NCBI RefSeq assembly: GCF_017569225.1
Contig: NZ_CP071868.1
Span: 3,534,001 to 3,598,000, forward strand
Direction: 5' to 3'
DNA: 64,000 nucleotides
Source: Pengzhenrongella sicca
GTDB lineage: Bacteria > Actinomycetota > Actinomycetes > Actinomycetales > Cellulomonadaceae
Below the pieces are notes generated by a model that worked only from the letters and a program-made list of their open reading frames with translations, was not told where the DNA came from and did not search any database. Positions 8,184-16,661 of this stretch are shown one piece after another. Both the position numbers and the translations under genes were made by a program. Position 1 is the first letter of the stretch, and each line of letters starts with the position of its first letter.

Positions 8184-8669
8184 ATGACCGAGACAGCTGC
8201 CGTCACATGGCTGACCCAGGACGCTTACGACCGGCTCAAGGCCGAGCTCGACAAGCTGAGCGGGCCGGGCCGGGCCGACATCACCGAGAAGATCGCCGCG
8301 GCGCGCGACGAGGGTGACCTCAAGGAGAACGGCGGGTACCACGCCGCCCGCGAGGAGCAGGCCAAGATGGAGGCTCGCATCCGCGAGCTCGAGGCCAAGC
8401 TCCGCAACGTGGAGATCGGGGTCCCGCGCGACGACGGCGTCGTCGAGCCGGGCATGGTGGTCACGGCTGTCGTCGCGGGCGACACGATGACGTTCCTGCT
8501 GGGCTCGCGCGAGATCGCCGGGTCCACCGAGATCGAGGTCTACTCGCCTACGTCACCCCTCGGTGCCGCGATCAGCGGGCACAAGGTGTCCGACAAGGTG
8601 AGCTACACGGCCCCGAACGGCAAGGAGATCGCGGTCAAGATCGTCGCGGCGAAGCCCTTCACCGGCTGA
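8184..8669 (+). CDS. greA: Transcription elongation factor GreA
   Basis: A 161-residue factor that enters the RNA polymerase secondary channel and stimulates transcript cleavage in backtracked complexes. The N-terminal coiled coil carries the acidic tip in DEGDLKENGGYHAAREEQ (about residues 44-61), and the C-terminal FKBP-like domain has YTAPNGKEIAVKI. Length is normal. ATG 8184 has AAGGAAGGA upstream, which decides the start. It stands alone, with a long leader containing a hairpin and a stem-loop after the stop. Confidence 0.95.
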   Translation: MTETAAVTWLTQDAYDRLKAELDKLSGPGRADITEKIAAARDEGDLKENGGYHAAREEQAKMEARIRELEAKLRNVEIGVPRDDGVVEPGMVVTAVVAGDTMTFLLGSREIAGSTEIEVYSPTSPLGAAISGHKVSDKVSYTAPNGKEIAVKIVAAKPFTG

Positions 8670-8707
8670 CGAGCACCGCTGCGCGCCGGGACGCTTCGGC
8701 ACGCGCG

Positions 8708-8764
8708 CGAACTGGGAGTAGTGGTCGAGTTCTCTGCCTCCGGGCGACCACTGCTCCCAGTTCG
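8708..8764 (+). terminator. Stem-loop downstream of greA
   Basis: Arms 8708-8727 and 8745-8764 are 20 bp with one mismatch (CGAACTGGGAGTAGTGGTCG on the left) and a 17-base loop. The element lies 38 bases after the greA stop and before the pseudogene. There is no T-run, as is common for actinobacterial terminators. Confidence 0.55.
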
Positions 8765-8908
8765 TCGTTCCGGAGCGCCTCGGCGCGCAGCGCCGCGCAG
8801 CGTTCGGGCCGACGGCGGGCCGACCCCAGGCGGAGCTGGCGACGGGTTGCGCACCGGCGGCGGCCTGATCGCTGGAGCGACGGCACGAGAGCGGTCAGGG
8901 TCGCGGGC

Positions 8909-9795
8909 ATGCCCGAGATCCCGTTCGACCTGACCCGCCCCGTCCGCGTCGCTGAGGCGATCGCGGCGGGCGTCCCGCGCCGTCGGCTGCCCGGTCCGAC
9001 CCTCGTCGCACCGATGCGCGGCGTCCGCATGCCCGCCGCCGACGCCGCCGACCTCGCGACCCGATGTCGCGCGCTCGGCCTCCAGCTGCCCGGCGACGCC
9101 GCGTTCTCGCGCGGCCCCCGTGCACGTCATCGGCCCGCCGGGCCGCCTCCCGGTCGACGCGCGCGGGGTCGCCCCGCACCAGGGACTGCTCCCCGCCGAC
9201 GCCGCCGCTCGCCGCGGTGTTCGCCTCACGTCGGTCGTGCGCACCTGGGTCGACCTGGGCGCGACGCTCGACCCCGTCGACCTCGTGATCCTCACGGATG
9301 CCGTCCTGGCGCTCCGCTACCCCGGCACGACCACCGCGCAGCTCACGGCCGCCCTCGAGCGGGCGGCCGGGCGGCGCGGGTGCCGCGCGCTCCGGCAGGC
9401 GCTCGCGCGCGCTCGCCACTTCGTCGACTCGCCGATGGAGACCCGGGTGCGCCTGCAGCTCATCGCGTCGGGCATTCCCTGCCCGCTCGTCGGGGCGGAC
9501 CTGTTCGACGACCTGGGCTGCTGGATAGCGCGGCCGGACCTGTGCTGGCCCGCGCTGCGCCTCGCGATCGAGTACGACGGCGCCCATCACCAGCGCGACC
9601 GCGCCCAGTACGTACGCGACATCCATCGCAAGGAGCAGGAGGACCTCCGGTGGCGGTCCATCGTCCTGCTGGCCGACCTGTGCTCCGGCGCTGGGCATCA
9701 TCGAGGCCCGCCTTACGGCAGCGTTCGCATCCCGCGGGGTCAGAAATCCCGCCGCGCTGGCCGACGAACCGGACCGCGAGCTCCGCCCCCGCTAG
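8909..9795 (+). pseudogene. Broken AbiEi-like/DUF559 protein gene
   Basis: Three frames must be joined to read one protein. The first (8909 to about 9105) gives MPEIPFDLTRPVRVAEA and a winged-helix-like N-terminus typical of AbiEi-type proteins. A shift near 9105 enters VHVIGPPGRLPVDARG, LTSVVRTWVDLG and the DUF559 endonuclease-like core FVDSPMETRVRLQL, IEYDGAHHQRDRAQYVRDIHR. A second shift near 9690 is needed to reach ARLTAAFASRG and the TAG at 9793. The segment that normally follows FSH/FSR appears about 20 residues short at the first break. Intact relatives are common single genes in Micrococcales. Two breaks plus a deletion argue for decay rather than sequencing error. Its stop overlaps the ilvA stop (CTAG). 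Confidence 0.7.
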
Positions 9796-11027
9796 CGCTG
9801 CTTGACGATGCGGAAGCCGGCCGCGCGGATGTGCTCGAGCACGTCGTGGCAGTGCTCGGGGCCCTTCGTCTCGAGCTGCACGTCGATCTCGACCTCGTCG
9901 ATCGCGAGGTCGACCCCCGTGCGCACGTGCCCGACGTCCATGACGTTCCCGCCGCTCGCGGCGAACTCGGCGAGCAGGCTGGCGAGCGAGCCGGGCCGGT
10001 CGTCGATCCGCACGCGGCACTGCAGGTACCGGCCGGCCGAGGCGAGGCCGTGCCGGACCACCCGCAGCAGCACGAGCGGGTCGATGTTCCCGCCCGAGAG
10101 GATCGCCACGACCGGGCCCTCGAAGCCGCCCGGATCGGCCATCAGCGCCGCCACCGCGGCGGCGCCCGACGGTTCGACCAGCAGCTTGCCGCGCTCGGCG
10201 ATCAGCAGCAGCGCGCGCGAGAGGTCCTCCTCGGAGACGGTGCGCACCTCGGTGCCCGCCTCCTGCAGCAGCGTGAACGGCACCAGCCCCGGCGTCCCGA
10301 CCGCGATGCCGTCGGCCATCGTCGACATGCCGGTCGCCGCCACGGGATGCCCGACGGCGATCGACGCCGGGTAGGCGGCCGCGTTCGCCGCCTGGACCCC
10401 GACGACGCGCACGTCGGGCCGCAGCGCCCGCACCACGGTGGCCACGCCCGCCGCGAGCCCGCCGCCGCCGACCGGGACGATGATCGTGCGCACCTGCGGC
10501 ACCTGCTCGAGGACCTCGAGCGCGAGCGTGCCCTGGCCCGCGACGATGTCGGGATGGTCGAACGGGTGGATCAGGACGGCCCCGGTCGTGCACGACTCCG
10601 CCAGCGCGGCCACGAGCGCCTCGTCCACCGTCGTGCCGACGAGCCGGACCTGCGCCCCGTACTCGCGCGTCGCGGCGATCTTGGGCAGCGCGGCGTCGGT
10701 CGGCATGTAGACGATCGCGTCGATGCCGAGCAGCTGGGCCGCGAGCGCGACCCCCTGCGCGTGGTTGCCGGCGCTCGCCGCGACGACGCCGCGGGCCTGC
10801 TCGGCGGCCGTGAGCTGGGCCATGCGCACGTAGGCGCCGCGAATCTTGAACGACCCGGCGCGCTGCAGGTTCTCGCACTTGAGCACGACCCGGGTGCCCG
10901 CGATCGCGGACAGCCCGCGGCTCTCCTCCACCGGGGTCAGCGTTGCGACGCCGTCGAGCAGCCGCGCGGCCGCGCGCACGTCCTCGAGCGTGACCGCCGG
11001 CGCCGGCGCCGCGGTCCGGGCCGTCAT
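9792..11027 (-). CDS. ilvA: Threonine ammonia-lyase with ACT domain
   Basis: A 411-residue PLP enzyme that deaminates threonine to 2-oxobutanoate, the first step to isoleucine. The PLP lysine sits in GSFKIRGAYVRM, the phosphate-binding loop is VGGGGLAAG, and SAGNHAQG lines the active site. The last 75 or so residues (YLQCRVRIDDRPGSLASLL...) form a single ACT domain, as in the shorter IlvA/TdcB-type enzymes, and suggest allosteric control. The ATG at 11027 overlaps the stop of the upstream permease gene (ATGA), so it belongs to an operon metB-like, permease, ilvA. The context with transsulfuration is notable because cystathionine cleavage also yields 2-oxobutanoate. Confidence 0.9.
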   Translation of the reverse strand: MTARTAAPAPAVTLEDVRAAARLLDGVATLTPVEESRGLSAIAGTRVVLKCENLQRAGSFKIRGAYVRMAQLTAAEQARGVVAASAGNHAQGVALAAQLLGIDAIVYMPTDAALPKIAATREYGAQVRLVGTTVDEALVAALAESCTTGAVLIHPFDHPDIVAGQGTLALEVLEQVPQVRTIIVPVGGGGLAAGVATVVRALRPDVRVVGVQAANAAAYPASIAVGHPVAATGMSTMADGIAVGTPGLVPFTLLQEAGTEVRTVSEEDLSRALLLIAERGKLLVEPSGAAAVAALMADPGGFEGPVVAILSGGNIDPLVLLRVVRHGLASAGRYLQCRVRIDDRPGSLASLLAEFAASGGNVMDVGHVRTGVDLAIDEVEIDVQLETKGPEHCHDVLEHIRAAGFRIVKQR

Positions 11028-12211
11028 GCGGGCCCCCGCAGCTGCAGCCCCGGTGCGGTCCCGAGTTCGGGGTACTTGTCGTGCCCGTGCAGGTACAGCA
11101 CGACGGTGTTGACCACGGCGACCACGGGCACCGCGAACAGCGCGCCGACGATCCCCGCCGCCATCGTGCCGCCCGCGACCGCGAGGATCACCGCGACCGG
11201 GTGCAGCGAGACCGCGTGGCCCATCAGGAGCGGCTGGAGCACGTGGCCCTCGATCTGCTGCACGAGCAGCACGACGGCGAACATGAGCAGCGCGACGAGC
11301 GGGCCGTGCGCGACAAGCGCGACCAGCACCGCCACCGCCCCGGTCACGAGCGCACCGACGATCGGGATGAACGAGCCGATGAACACCAGCGTGGCGAGCG
11401 GCAGCGCGAGCGGCACCTGCAGGATCGCGGCGCCGATGCCGATGCCGACCGCGTCGACCAGCGCCACCAGGATCTGGGTGCGGGTGTACGCGCCGAGCGC
11501 GACCAGCCCGCGCCGGCCGGCCTGATGGGTGGGCTCGCGGGCCTCGTTCGGCAGCAGGCCGATGAGCCACGCCCACACGCGCGCGCCGTCGATCAGGAAG
11601 AACAGCGTGCAGAACAGCGCGATGAGCGCGCCGGTCGCGACGTGCCCGAGCGTCGTCGTGACCGACAGGGCCCCCGAGAGCAGGGAGGACGAGTTGGCGC
11701 TCAGCGAGTCCGAGATCTGGGTGACGAACCCGTCGATCTGGGTCGCGCTGAGCTGCAGCGGGCCCTGCGCGAGCCACGACGTCGTGGTCTCGATGCCGGC
11801 CTCGGCCTGGCTCGCGAGGTCGGCGAAGCCGTTCGCGATCGAGTTCCCGGCCAGCGTCAGCAGGCCCGCGACGACGCCGAGCAGCGCGACGACGGAGGTG
11901 GCCGACGCCACGGCGCGGGGGAACCGCGCGCGCTCGCGCAGGAACGTCGCGACGGGCGCGAGCAGCACCGACAGCAGCAGCGCGACCAGCACCGCCACCA
12001 CGAGCACCTTGAAGTACGAGATGAGCCAGAGCGCGCCCGCCGTGGCCGCGACGATCACGACCAGGCGCCACGACCACGCCGCGGACACCTGGACCGAGCG
12101 CGGCAGGGACTCCGCCATCGAGCGACCGGCGGCCGGCCCGGCCGAGGTGGCCCCGGCGGCCGACGCCGCCGGAGCGGCGACGTCGGGCTCGGGGACGGCG
12201 GTCTCGCTCAT
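11024..12211 (-). CDS. AI-2E family transporter (PerM-type permease)
   Basis: A 395-residue inner-membrane protein. After an Ala/Pro-rich cytosolic N-terminus come two membrane segments (about residues 45-90), a third around 103-124, an extended soluble stretch (about 125-205) and then five more segments. The C-terminal part holds the family stretches [14 protein letters not shown] and [21 protein letters not shown]. Members export varied small molecules or Na+; the autoinducer name is historical and the substrate here is unknown. Both ends overlap neighbours by ATGA, so it is translated with the cystathionine gamma-synthase and ilvA genes. Confidence 0.87.
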   Translation of the reverse strand: MSETAVPEPDVAAPAASAAGATSAGPAAGRSMAESLPRSVQVSAAWSWRLVVIVAATAGALWLISYFKVLVVAVLVALLLSVLLAPVATFLRERARFPRAVASATSVVALLGVVAGLLTLAGNSIANGFADLASQAEAGIETTTSWLAQGPLQLSATQIDGFVTQISDSLSANSSSLLSGALSVTTTLGHVATGALIALFCTLFFLIDGARVWAWLIGLLPNEAREPTHQAGRRGLVALGAYTRTQILVALVDAVGIGIGAAILQVPLALPLATLVFIGSFIPIVGALVTGAVAVLVALVAHGPLVALLMFAVVLLVQQIEGHVLQPLLMGHAVSLHPVAVILAVAGGTMAAGIVGALFAVPVVAVVNTVVLYLHGHDKYPELGTAPGLQLRGPA

Positions 12212-13431
12212 GCCAGCGCCTGCTCCAGGTCGGCGATCAGGTCGGCGATCCCTTCGATCCCGACCGAGACCCGGACGAGGTCGTCGGGCACCTCGAGCGC
12301 GGTGCCCGCGACGGACCCGTGCGTCATCCGCGCCGGGTGCTCGATGAGCGACTCGACCCCGCCGAGCGACTCCGCGAGCGTGAACACGCGGGTCCGGCCA
12401 CACATCGCGACGGCCGTCTCGGCGTCGCCCGTGCGGAAGGAGACCATCCCGCCGAACCCGCTCATCTGGCGCGCCGCGACCTCGTGCGAGGGGTGCGACG
12501 CGAGCCCGGGGTAGATCACCTGCGTGACCTTCGGGTGTGCCTCGAGGAATGCCGCGACGGCGGCGGCGTTGGCGCAGTGGCGGTCCATCCGGACCGCGAG
12601 GGTCTTGAGCCCGCGCAGCGTGAGCCACGCGTCGAACGGGCCCGCCACGGCGCCCGAGGAGTTCTGGTGGAAGCCGACGGCGTCCGCGAGCGACGTCGTC
12701 CCGGTCGGCCCGACGAGGCCGATGGGCAGCTGCGCGCCGTCGCCGACGACGAGCGCGCCGCCGACGACGTCGCTGTGGCCGCCGATGTACTTGGTCGTCG
12801 AGTGCACGACGACGTCGGCGCCGAGCGCGAGCGGCTGCTGCAGGTACGGCGTCGCGAACGTGTTGTCGACCACGAGCAGCACGCCGGCGGCGCGGCACAT
12901 CGCGGCGATCGCGGCGATGTCGCTGACCCCGAGCAGCGGGTTCGTCGGGGTCTCGACCCAGACGACCTTCGTGCGCCCGGGCTCGATGGCCGCGAGCACG
13001 GCGTCGAGGTCGGTCAGGTCGACCGGGGTGTGCGCGATTCCCCACGGCCCGAACACCTTCGCCACGAGGCGGTACGTGCCGCCGTACGCGTCGTTCGGCA
13101 CGACGACATGGTCGCCCGGGCGCAGCACGGCACGCAGCAGGGTGTCCTCGGCCGCGAGGCCCGAGGAGAACGCGTACCCGCGGGCGCCGCCCTCGACCGC
13201 GGCGAGCGCCTCCTCGAGCGCGGTGCGGGTCGGGTTGCCGGAGCGGGAGTACTCGTACCCGCCGCGCAGCCCGCCGACCCCGTCCTGCTTGTACGTGGAG
13301 ACCTGGTAGATCGGCGTCACGACGGCGCCCGTCGCCGGGTCCGGGTCCTGGCCTGCGTGGATCGCGCGGGTCGCGAAGGCGGCGGCGGACCAGTCGTGGG
13401 TGGGCTCGAGGTCAGAAGATGGAGTACTCAC
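12208..13431 (-). CDS. metB: Cystathionine gamma-synthase/lyase (Cys/Met metabolism PLP enzyme)
   Basis: A 407-residue fold-type I PLP enzyme. The cofactor lysine lies in [16 protein letters not shown] and the PLP-phosphate Tyr/Arg pair in [23 protein letters not shown] and [13 protein letters not shown] are also conserved. The match to mycobacterial Rv1079 and the nearby cystathionine beta-synthase suggest a transsulfuration role, either synthase (homoserine ester plus cysteine) or gamma-lyase; sequence alone does not separate them. The GTG start at 13431 has no Shine-Dalgarno, but a TAGCCT hexamer ends exactly 6 bases upstream, so the mRNA may be leaderless. It heads the operon with the AI-2E permease and ilvA. 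Confidence 0.88.
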   Translation of the reverse strand: MSTPSSDLEPTHDWSAAAFATRAIHAGQDPDPATGAVVTPIYQVSTYKQDGVGGLRGGYEYSRSGNPTRTALEEALAAVEGGARGYAFSSGLAAEDTLLRAVLRPGDHVVVPNDAYGGTYRLVAKVFGPWGIAHTPVDLTDLDAVLAAIEPGRTKVVWVETPTNPLLGVSDIAAIAAMCRAAGVLLVVDNTFATPYLQQPLALGADVVVHSTTKYIGGHSDVVGGALVVGDGAQLPIGLVGPTGTTSLADAVGFHQNSSGAVAGPFDAWLTLRGLKTLAVRMDRHCANAAAVAAFLEAHPKVTQVIYPGLASHPSHEVAARQMSGFGGMVSFRTGDAETAVAMCGRTRVFTLAESLGGVESLIEHPARMTHGSVAGTALEVPDDLVRVSVGIEGIADLIADLEQALA

Positions 13432-13437
13432 GCCGCC

Positions 13438-13443
13438 AGGCTA
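13438..13443 (-). promoter_or_regulatory. Candidate -10 for leaderless metB transcript
   Basis: TAGCCT on the minus strand, 6 bases before GTG 13431, with no Shine-Dalgarno between. Transcription would begin at or next to the start codon. No good -35 is visible. Confidence 0.4.
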
Positions 13444-13527
13444 CGGTGCCCGGCCGGGGGAACACCCGTCGGGTCGTCCGACGTTGAGCATGTCGAGCGA
13501 ACTGCTCACGGACGGAAGGCGAATTCC

Positions 13528-14190
13528 ATGTTCGGATCTGTGCTGCGAACCACGATGGTCACGCCCGAGCGCGCGCTGCGCGGCCGGGCGGGCTACACCT
13601 ACCCGATCCCCGCGAACCACGCCGTCCTCGGCACGCCGCTGCAGGGGCCCTGGCCAGTCGGCACCGCGCAGCTGTACCTCGCGATGGGGTGCTTCTGGGG
13701 AGCCGAGCGGGCGATGTGGCGCCTACCCGGGGTCGTGACGACCGCCGTCGGCTACCAGGGCGGATTCAGCCCGTACCCGAGCTACGAAGAGGTGTGCACC
13801 GGGATGACCGGGCACACCGAGGCCGTGCTCGTGGCGTACGACCCCGAGGTGCTCACGCACACCGAGCTGCTCCGGGCGTTCTGGACGTCGCACGACCCGA
13901 CGCAGGGCTTCGCGCAGGGCAACGACCGGGGCACCCAGTACCGGTCGGCGCTGTACACCACGGACCCCGAGCAGGCGGCCGCGGCGGAGTCGACCCGGGC
14001 GGTGTACCAGGCCGAGCTCGCGCGCGCGGGCTACGGCGCGATCACGACCGAGGTGCGCCCGGCGGCCGAGGCGGGCGAGTTCTTCTACGCCGAGGGCTAC
14101 CACCAGCAGTACCTCGAGAAGAACCCGAACGGGTACTGCGGCCTGGGCGGCACAGGCGTGTCCTGCCCGCGCCCGCTGAGCGGCGTCTAG
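13528..14190 (+). CDS. msrA: Peptide-methionine (S)-S-oxide reductase
   Basis: A 220-residue cytosolic repair enzyme reducing methionine-S-sulfoxide in proteins. The catalytic motif [11 protein letters not shown] is at about residue 53. Conserved [15 protein letters not shown] and the C-terminal [14 protein letters not shown] with resolving cysteines ([11 protein letters not shown]) show the three-Cys type, recycled by thioredoxin or mycoredoxin. An N-terminal extension of about 45 residues before the core is usual for actinobacterial MsrA. ATG 13528 has GGAAGG nine bases upstream. It is divergent from metB. Confidence 0.95.
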   Translation: MFGSVLRTTMVTPERALRGRAGYTYPIPANHAVLGTPLQGPWPVGTAQLYLAMGCFWGAERAMWRLPGVVTTAVGYQGGFSPYPSYEEVCTGMTGHTEAVLVAYDPEVLTHTELLRAFWTSHDPTQGFAQGNDRGTQYRSALYTTDPEQAAAAESTRAVYQAELARAGYGAITTEVRPAAEAGEFFYAEGYHQQYLEKNPNGYCGLGGTGVSCPRPLSGV

Positions 14191-14222
14191 CGCGCGGCGT
14201 CGAGGCTCGCCGGCAAGGCTTC

Positions 14223-14645
14223 TCAGCGGGGCTCGACGACGACGACAGGGATCTCCCGCTCGGTCCTGTGCTGGTAGCCCGCGTAGCCGGCGTTGTTGGC
14301 CACGGCGGCGCGCCAGAGCTCGGCGCGCTCGGCCCCGACGGCGGTCCGGGCGCGCATCTCGCGGCTGACAGCCCCGCGCTGCAGACGGACGTCCGGATTC
14401 GCCACGAGGTTGCGGAACCACGCGGGGTCGTGCGCCGCGCCGCCGTCCGAGGCGATCAGGACGAGCCGCTCGCCGACCACCGTGACGGCGAGCGGCACCG
14501 TGCGGGACGCGCCCGTGGTGCGGCCCGTCGTCGTCAGCAGGACCTGCTCGAGGTGGCCCAGCCGGCCGCCGATCCGGCCGCCGGTCAGCCTGAAGACGGC
14601 GGCGTGCGCGCGGATCGCGAGGCGGGCGGCGCGGCTGGCGACCAT
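14223..14645 (-). CDS. Nitroreductase/F420-dependent (Ddn-type) family protein
   Basis: A 140-residue protein with the Ddn fold signatures: VLLTTTGRTTGASRTVPL, LVLIASDGGAAHDPAWFRNLVANPDV and the C-terminal WRAAVANNAGYAGYQHRTEREIPVVVVE. Members bind deazaflavin F420 and reduce quinones or nitro compounds at the membrane; others have unknown cofactors. Cofactor use here is inferred from family only. It starts 7 bases after the FKBP stop and is probably co-transcribed with it. No strong ribosome binding site is visible, so coupling to the upstream gene is likely. Confidence 0.82.
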   Translation of the reverse strand: MVASRAARLAIRAHAAVFRLTGGRIGGRLGHLEQVLLTTTGRTTGASRTVPLAVTVVGERLVLIASDGGAAHDPAWFRNLVANPDVRLQRGAVSREMRARTAVGAERAELWRAAVANNAGYAGYQHRTEREIPVVVVEPR

Positions 14646-14652
14646 CTCGGTG

Positions 14653-15057
14653 TCAGTTGACCGCGAGGATGTCGACCACGAACACGAGGGTGTCCGTGCC
14701 CTTGATCCGGGCCTGCGGCATGCCGCGCGGGCCGTAGCCGTGGTGCGGCGGGATCGACAGCAGCACGCGCGCGCCGATCTGCTGGCCGACCAGGCCCTGG
14801 TCCCAGCCCGCGATCACGGCGCCGACGCCGATCGGGAAGTTGATCGACGAGCCGCGGTCGTAGGAGTTGTCGAACACGTGCCCGCCCCACGTCTGGCCGA
14901 GGTAGTTCACGACGAGGTCGTCGCCGGCCTCGACGAGCGCCCCGTCGCCGGGCGAGAGCACGACGACCTCGAGCTCGGGCGGCGCCGGCGTGGCGGGGAA
15001 CGTGAGCGCGGGCTTCTCGCCGAAGGAACCGGACGCGAGCGGCAAGGTGGCAGTCAT
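14653..15057 (-). CDS. FKBP-type peptidyl-prolyl cis-trans isomerase
   Basis: A 134-residue single-domain FKBP. Core elements: VVNYLGQTWGGHVFDNSYDRGSS, FPIGVGAVIAGWDQGLVGQQIGARVLLSIPPHHGYG and the final strand DTLVFVVDILAVN. No signal peptide is seen, so it is cytosolic; it should speed prolyl isomerisation in folding. ATG 15057 has GAGGAG upstream. It is first of a two-gene unit with the Ddn-type gene and is divergent from the alpha/beta hydrolase gene across an inverted repeat. Confidence 0.92.
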   Translation of the reverse strand: MTATLPLASGSFGEKPALTFPATPAPPELEVVVLSPGDGALVEAGDDLVVNYLGQTWGGHVFDNSYDRGSSINFPIGVGAVIAGWDQGLVGQQIGARVLLSIPPHHGYGPRGMPQARIKGTDTLVFVVDILAVN

Positions 15058-15094
15058 GAAGGGTCTCCTCGAGCGGGGGTTTTCCCCATCTTCG

Positions 15095-15145
15095 CGGTTG
15101 TGGCCCGGATCCGCGCATTCGGCGCACGGATCCGGACCACAACCG
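15095..15145. promoter_or_regulatory. Inverted repeat in a divergent promoter region (candidate operator)
   Basis: Arms 15095-15113 and 15127-15145 are 19 bp with one mismatch (left arm CGGTTGTGGCCCGGATCCG) and a 13-base centre. It lies 16 bases before the -35 of the hydrolase promoter and 37 bases from the FKBP start. As the flanking genes diverge, it is not a terminator. The TetR regulator encoded in the hydrolase operon is a possible ligand. Confidence 0.5.
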
Positions 15146-15160
15146 GGTGGCCGCGGGGTG

Positions 15161-15190
15161 TTGACAGGCGTTGGCTAATGGCCTTAGCTT
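15161..15190 (+). promoter_or_regulatory. Sigma-70-type promoter of the hydrolase/TetR operon
   Basis: TTGACA at 15161-15166 is a perfect -35. TAGCTT at 15185-15190 is the -10 (18-bp spacer). The ATG at 15197 is exactly 6 bases after the -10, so the transcript is probably leaderless. Confidence 0.65.
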
Positions 15191-15196
15191 TTGGTC

Positions 15197-16090
15197 ATGG
15201 ACACCTTCGAAAGTTCCGGCCACGCGGGCATCCGCGCCGCGGTTCAGCTCCTGTCGCGGCCCGAGGGTCGCATCTCGTTCACGGTCGAGGGCTCCGGCCC
15301 GCTGCTGGTGCTCGTGCCCGGGATGGGCGACCTGCGCTCGACCTGGCGCGACGTCGGCCCGCGGCTGGTCGAGGCCGGCTACCGGGTCGCCACGACCGAC
15401 CTGCGTGGGCACGGCGACGGCGACGTCAGCTTCGCGCACCACGGCGACGTCGCGACGGGCGGAGACCTGATCGCCCTCGTCGAGCACCTGGACCACGGCC
15501 CGGCCGTGCTCGTCGGCAACTCGATGGGGGCGGCGTCGGCGGCGTGGGTCGCCGCCGAGCGACCCGACCTCGTCGCCGGCCTCGTCCTGGTCGCGCCGCT
15601 GCTGCGCAACCCCGCCCAGCACCCGGCGCTGGCTGCGGCGCTCCACCTGCTGTACCGCGGCCTGTTCGTCCGGCCCTGGGGCGCGGCCGCCTGGGCGGCG
15701 TACTACCGCTCGCCGCTCTCGCGCGGCGCGAAGGCGCCGTGGCTCGACGAGCACGTCGCCGAGATCCGCGCGAGCCTGTCGCGCCCCGGCCGGCTGCGAG
15801 CGTTCCGGCACCTCGCGCTCCAGCTCACGCACGCCCCGGTCGAGGCCCGGCTCGGCGAGGTCAGCGCCCCCGCGATCGCGTTCTTCGGCAGCCTCGACCC
15901 GGACTTCGTCGACCCCGCGGCCGAGCTCGCGTGGATCGAGGAGACCATCGCCGCGCAGGGGGTCTGGATCCCCGGGGTCTCCCACTACCCGCAGCACCAG
16001 GCGCCCGAGGTCGTCGTCCCCGCCACGACCGCGTTCCTCGCCGGGCTGCCCCGCGACGGTGCCCGCTGGGCGCCCGGCCCGCGTGCCTAG
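15197..16090 (+). CDS. Alpha/beta hydrolase
   Basis: A 297-residue cytosolic alpha/beta-fold hydrolase. The oxyanion-hole region is LVPGMGDLRSTW, the nucleophile elbow is VGNSMGAASAAW (Ser about residue 114), the acid is probably in GSLDPDFVDP and the catalytic His in GVSHYPQH. No lid signature fixes a substrate. ATG 15197 is preceded by a consensus promoter rather than a Shine-Dalgarno. A TTG two codons earlier is unlikely to be used. It overlaps the downstream TetR gene by 8 bases, so the regulator probably controls this hydrolase. Confidence 0.85.
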   Translation: MDTFESSGHAGIRAAVQLLSRPEGRISFTVEGSGPLLVLVPGMGDLRSTWRDVGPRLVEAGYRVATTDLRGHGDGDVSFAHHGDVATGGDLIALVEHLDHGPAVLVGNSMGAASAAWVAAERPDLVAGLVLVAPLLRNPAQHPALAAALHLLYRGLFVRPWGAAAWAAYYRSPLSRGAKAPWLDEHVAEIRASLSRPGRLRAFRHLALQLTHAPVEARLGEVSAPAIAFFGSLDPDFVDPAAELAWIEETIAAQGVWIPGVSHYPQHQAPEVVVPATTAFLAGLPRDGARWAPGPRA

Positions 16091-16661
16091 GGCCGGGCTG
16101 ACCCGGCAGGCGGTCGTCGAACTGGCCCTCGCGGTCGTGGACGACGGCGGCCCGCACGGCTTCGAGGCGCTCACCCTCGCCGCCGTCGCGGCGCGCGCGG
16201 GCGTCGCGGTGCCGAGCCTGTACAAGCACGTCGCGGGGCTGCCCGACCTGCGGCGCGCCGTCGTCCTCGCCTGCGTGGCTGGGATGACCGAGGCCGTCGA
16301 GTCACCCGCGGCGGGCCTGGCCGGACCGCCCGCGACGCGGGCGATGGCCGACGCGATCCGCGCGTTCGCGCACGCGTCGCCCGGGCGCTACCTCGCGGCG
16401 CAGCTGCCGACCTGGGCCGACGACCCGGAGGCCGGCGAGATCCGCGCGGCCGCCGCGCACTCGATCGAGGTGATCGCGTCGAGCCTGCGCGGGCTCGGCA
16501 TCCCGGCCGGCCGCGAGATCGACGCGATCCGCGCGCTGCGCGCGGCGCTGCACGGCTTCATCCTGTTCGAGCTCACGGGCGGCTTCCGCATGGCCGACGA
16601 CGTCGACGAGAGCTATCGCTACCTCGTCACCACCCTCGTCGCCGGGCTCTCGCGGAGCTAG
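16083..16661 (+). CDS. TetR family transcriptional regulator with WHG-type C-terminal domain
   Basis: A 192-residue repressor. The N-terminal helix-turn-helix is LTLAAVAARAGVAVPSLYKHV, and the ligand-binding part ends with ALHGFILFELTGGF, the WHG-domain pattern of TetR_C families. GTG 16083 gives a standard N-terminus (MPRAGLTRQAVV) and overlaps the hydrolase stop; GTG 16059 is an alternative eight codons longer. It is likely to autoregulate the hydrolase operon, perhaps through the inverted repeat at 15095-15145, which is inference. The stop overlaps the cystathionine beta-synthase stop (CTAG). Confidence 0.87.
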   Translation: MPRAGLTRQAVVELALAVVDDGGPHGFEALTLAAVAARAGVAVPSLYKHVAGLPDLRRAVVLACVAGMTEAVESPAAGLAGPPATRAMADAIRAFAHASPGRYLAAQLPTWADDPEAGEIRAAAAHSIEVIASSLRGLGIPAGREIDAIRALRAALHGFILFELTGGFRMADDVDESYRYLVTTLVAGLSRS

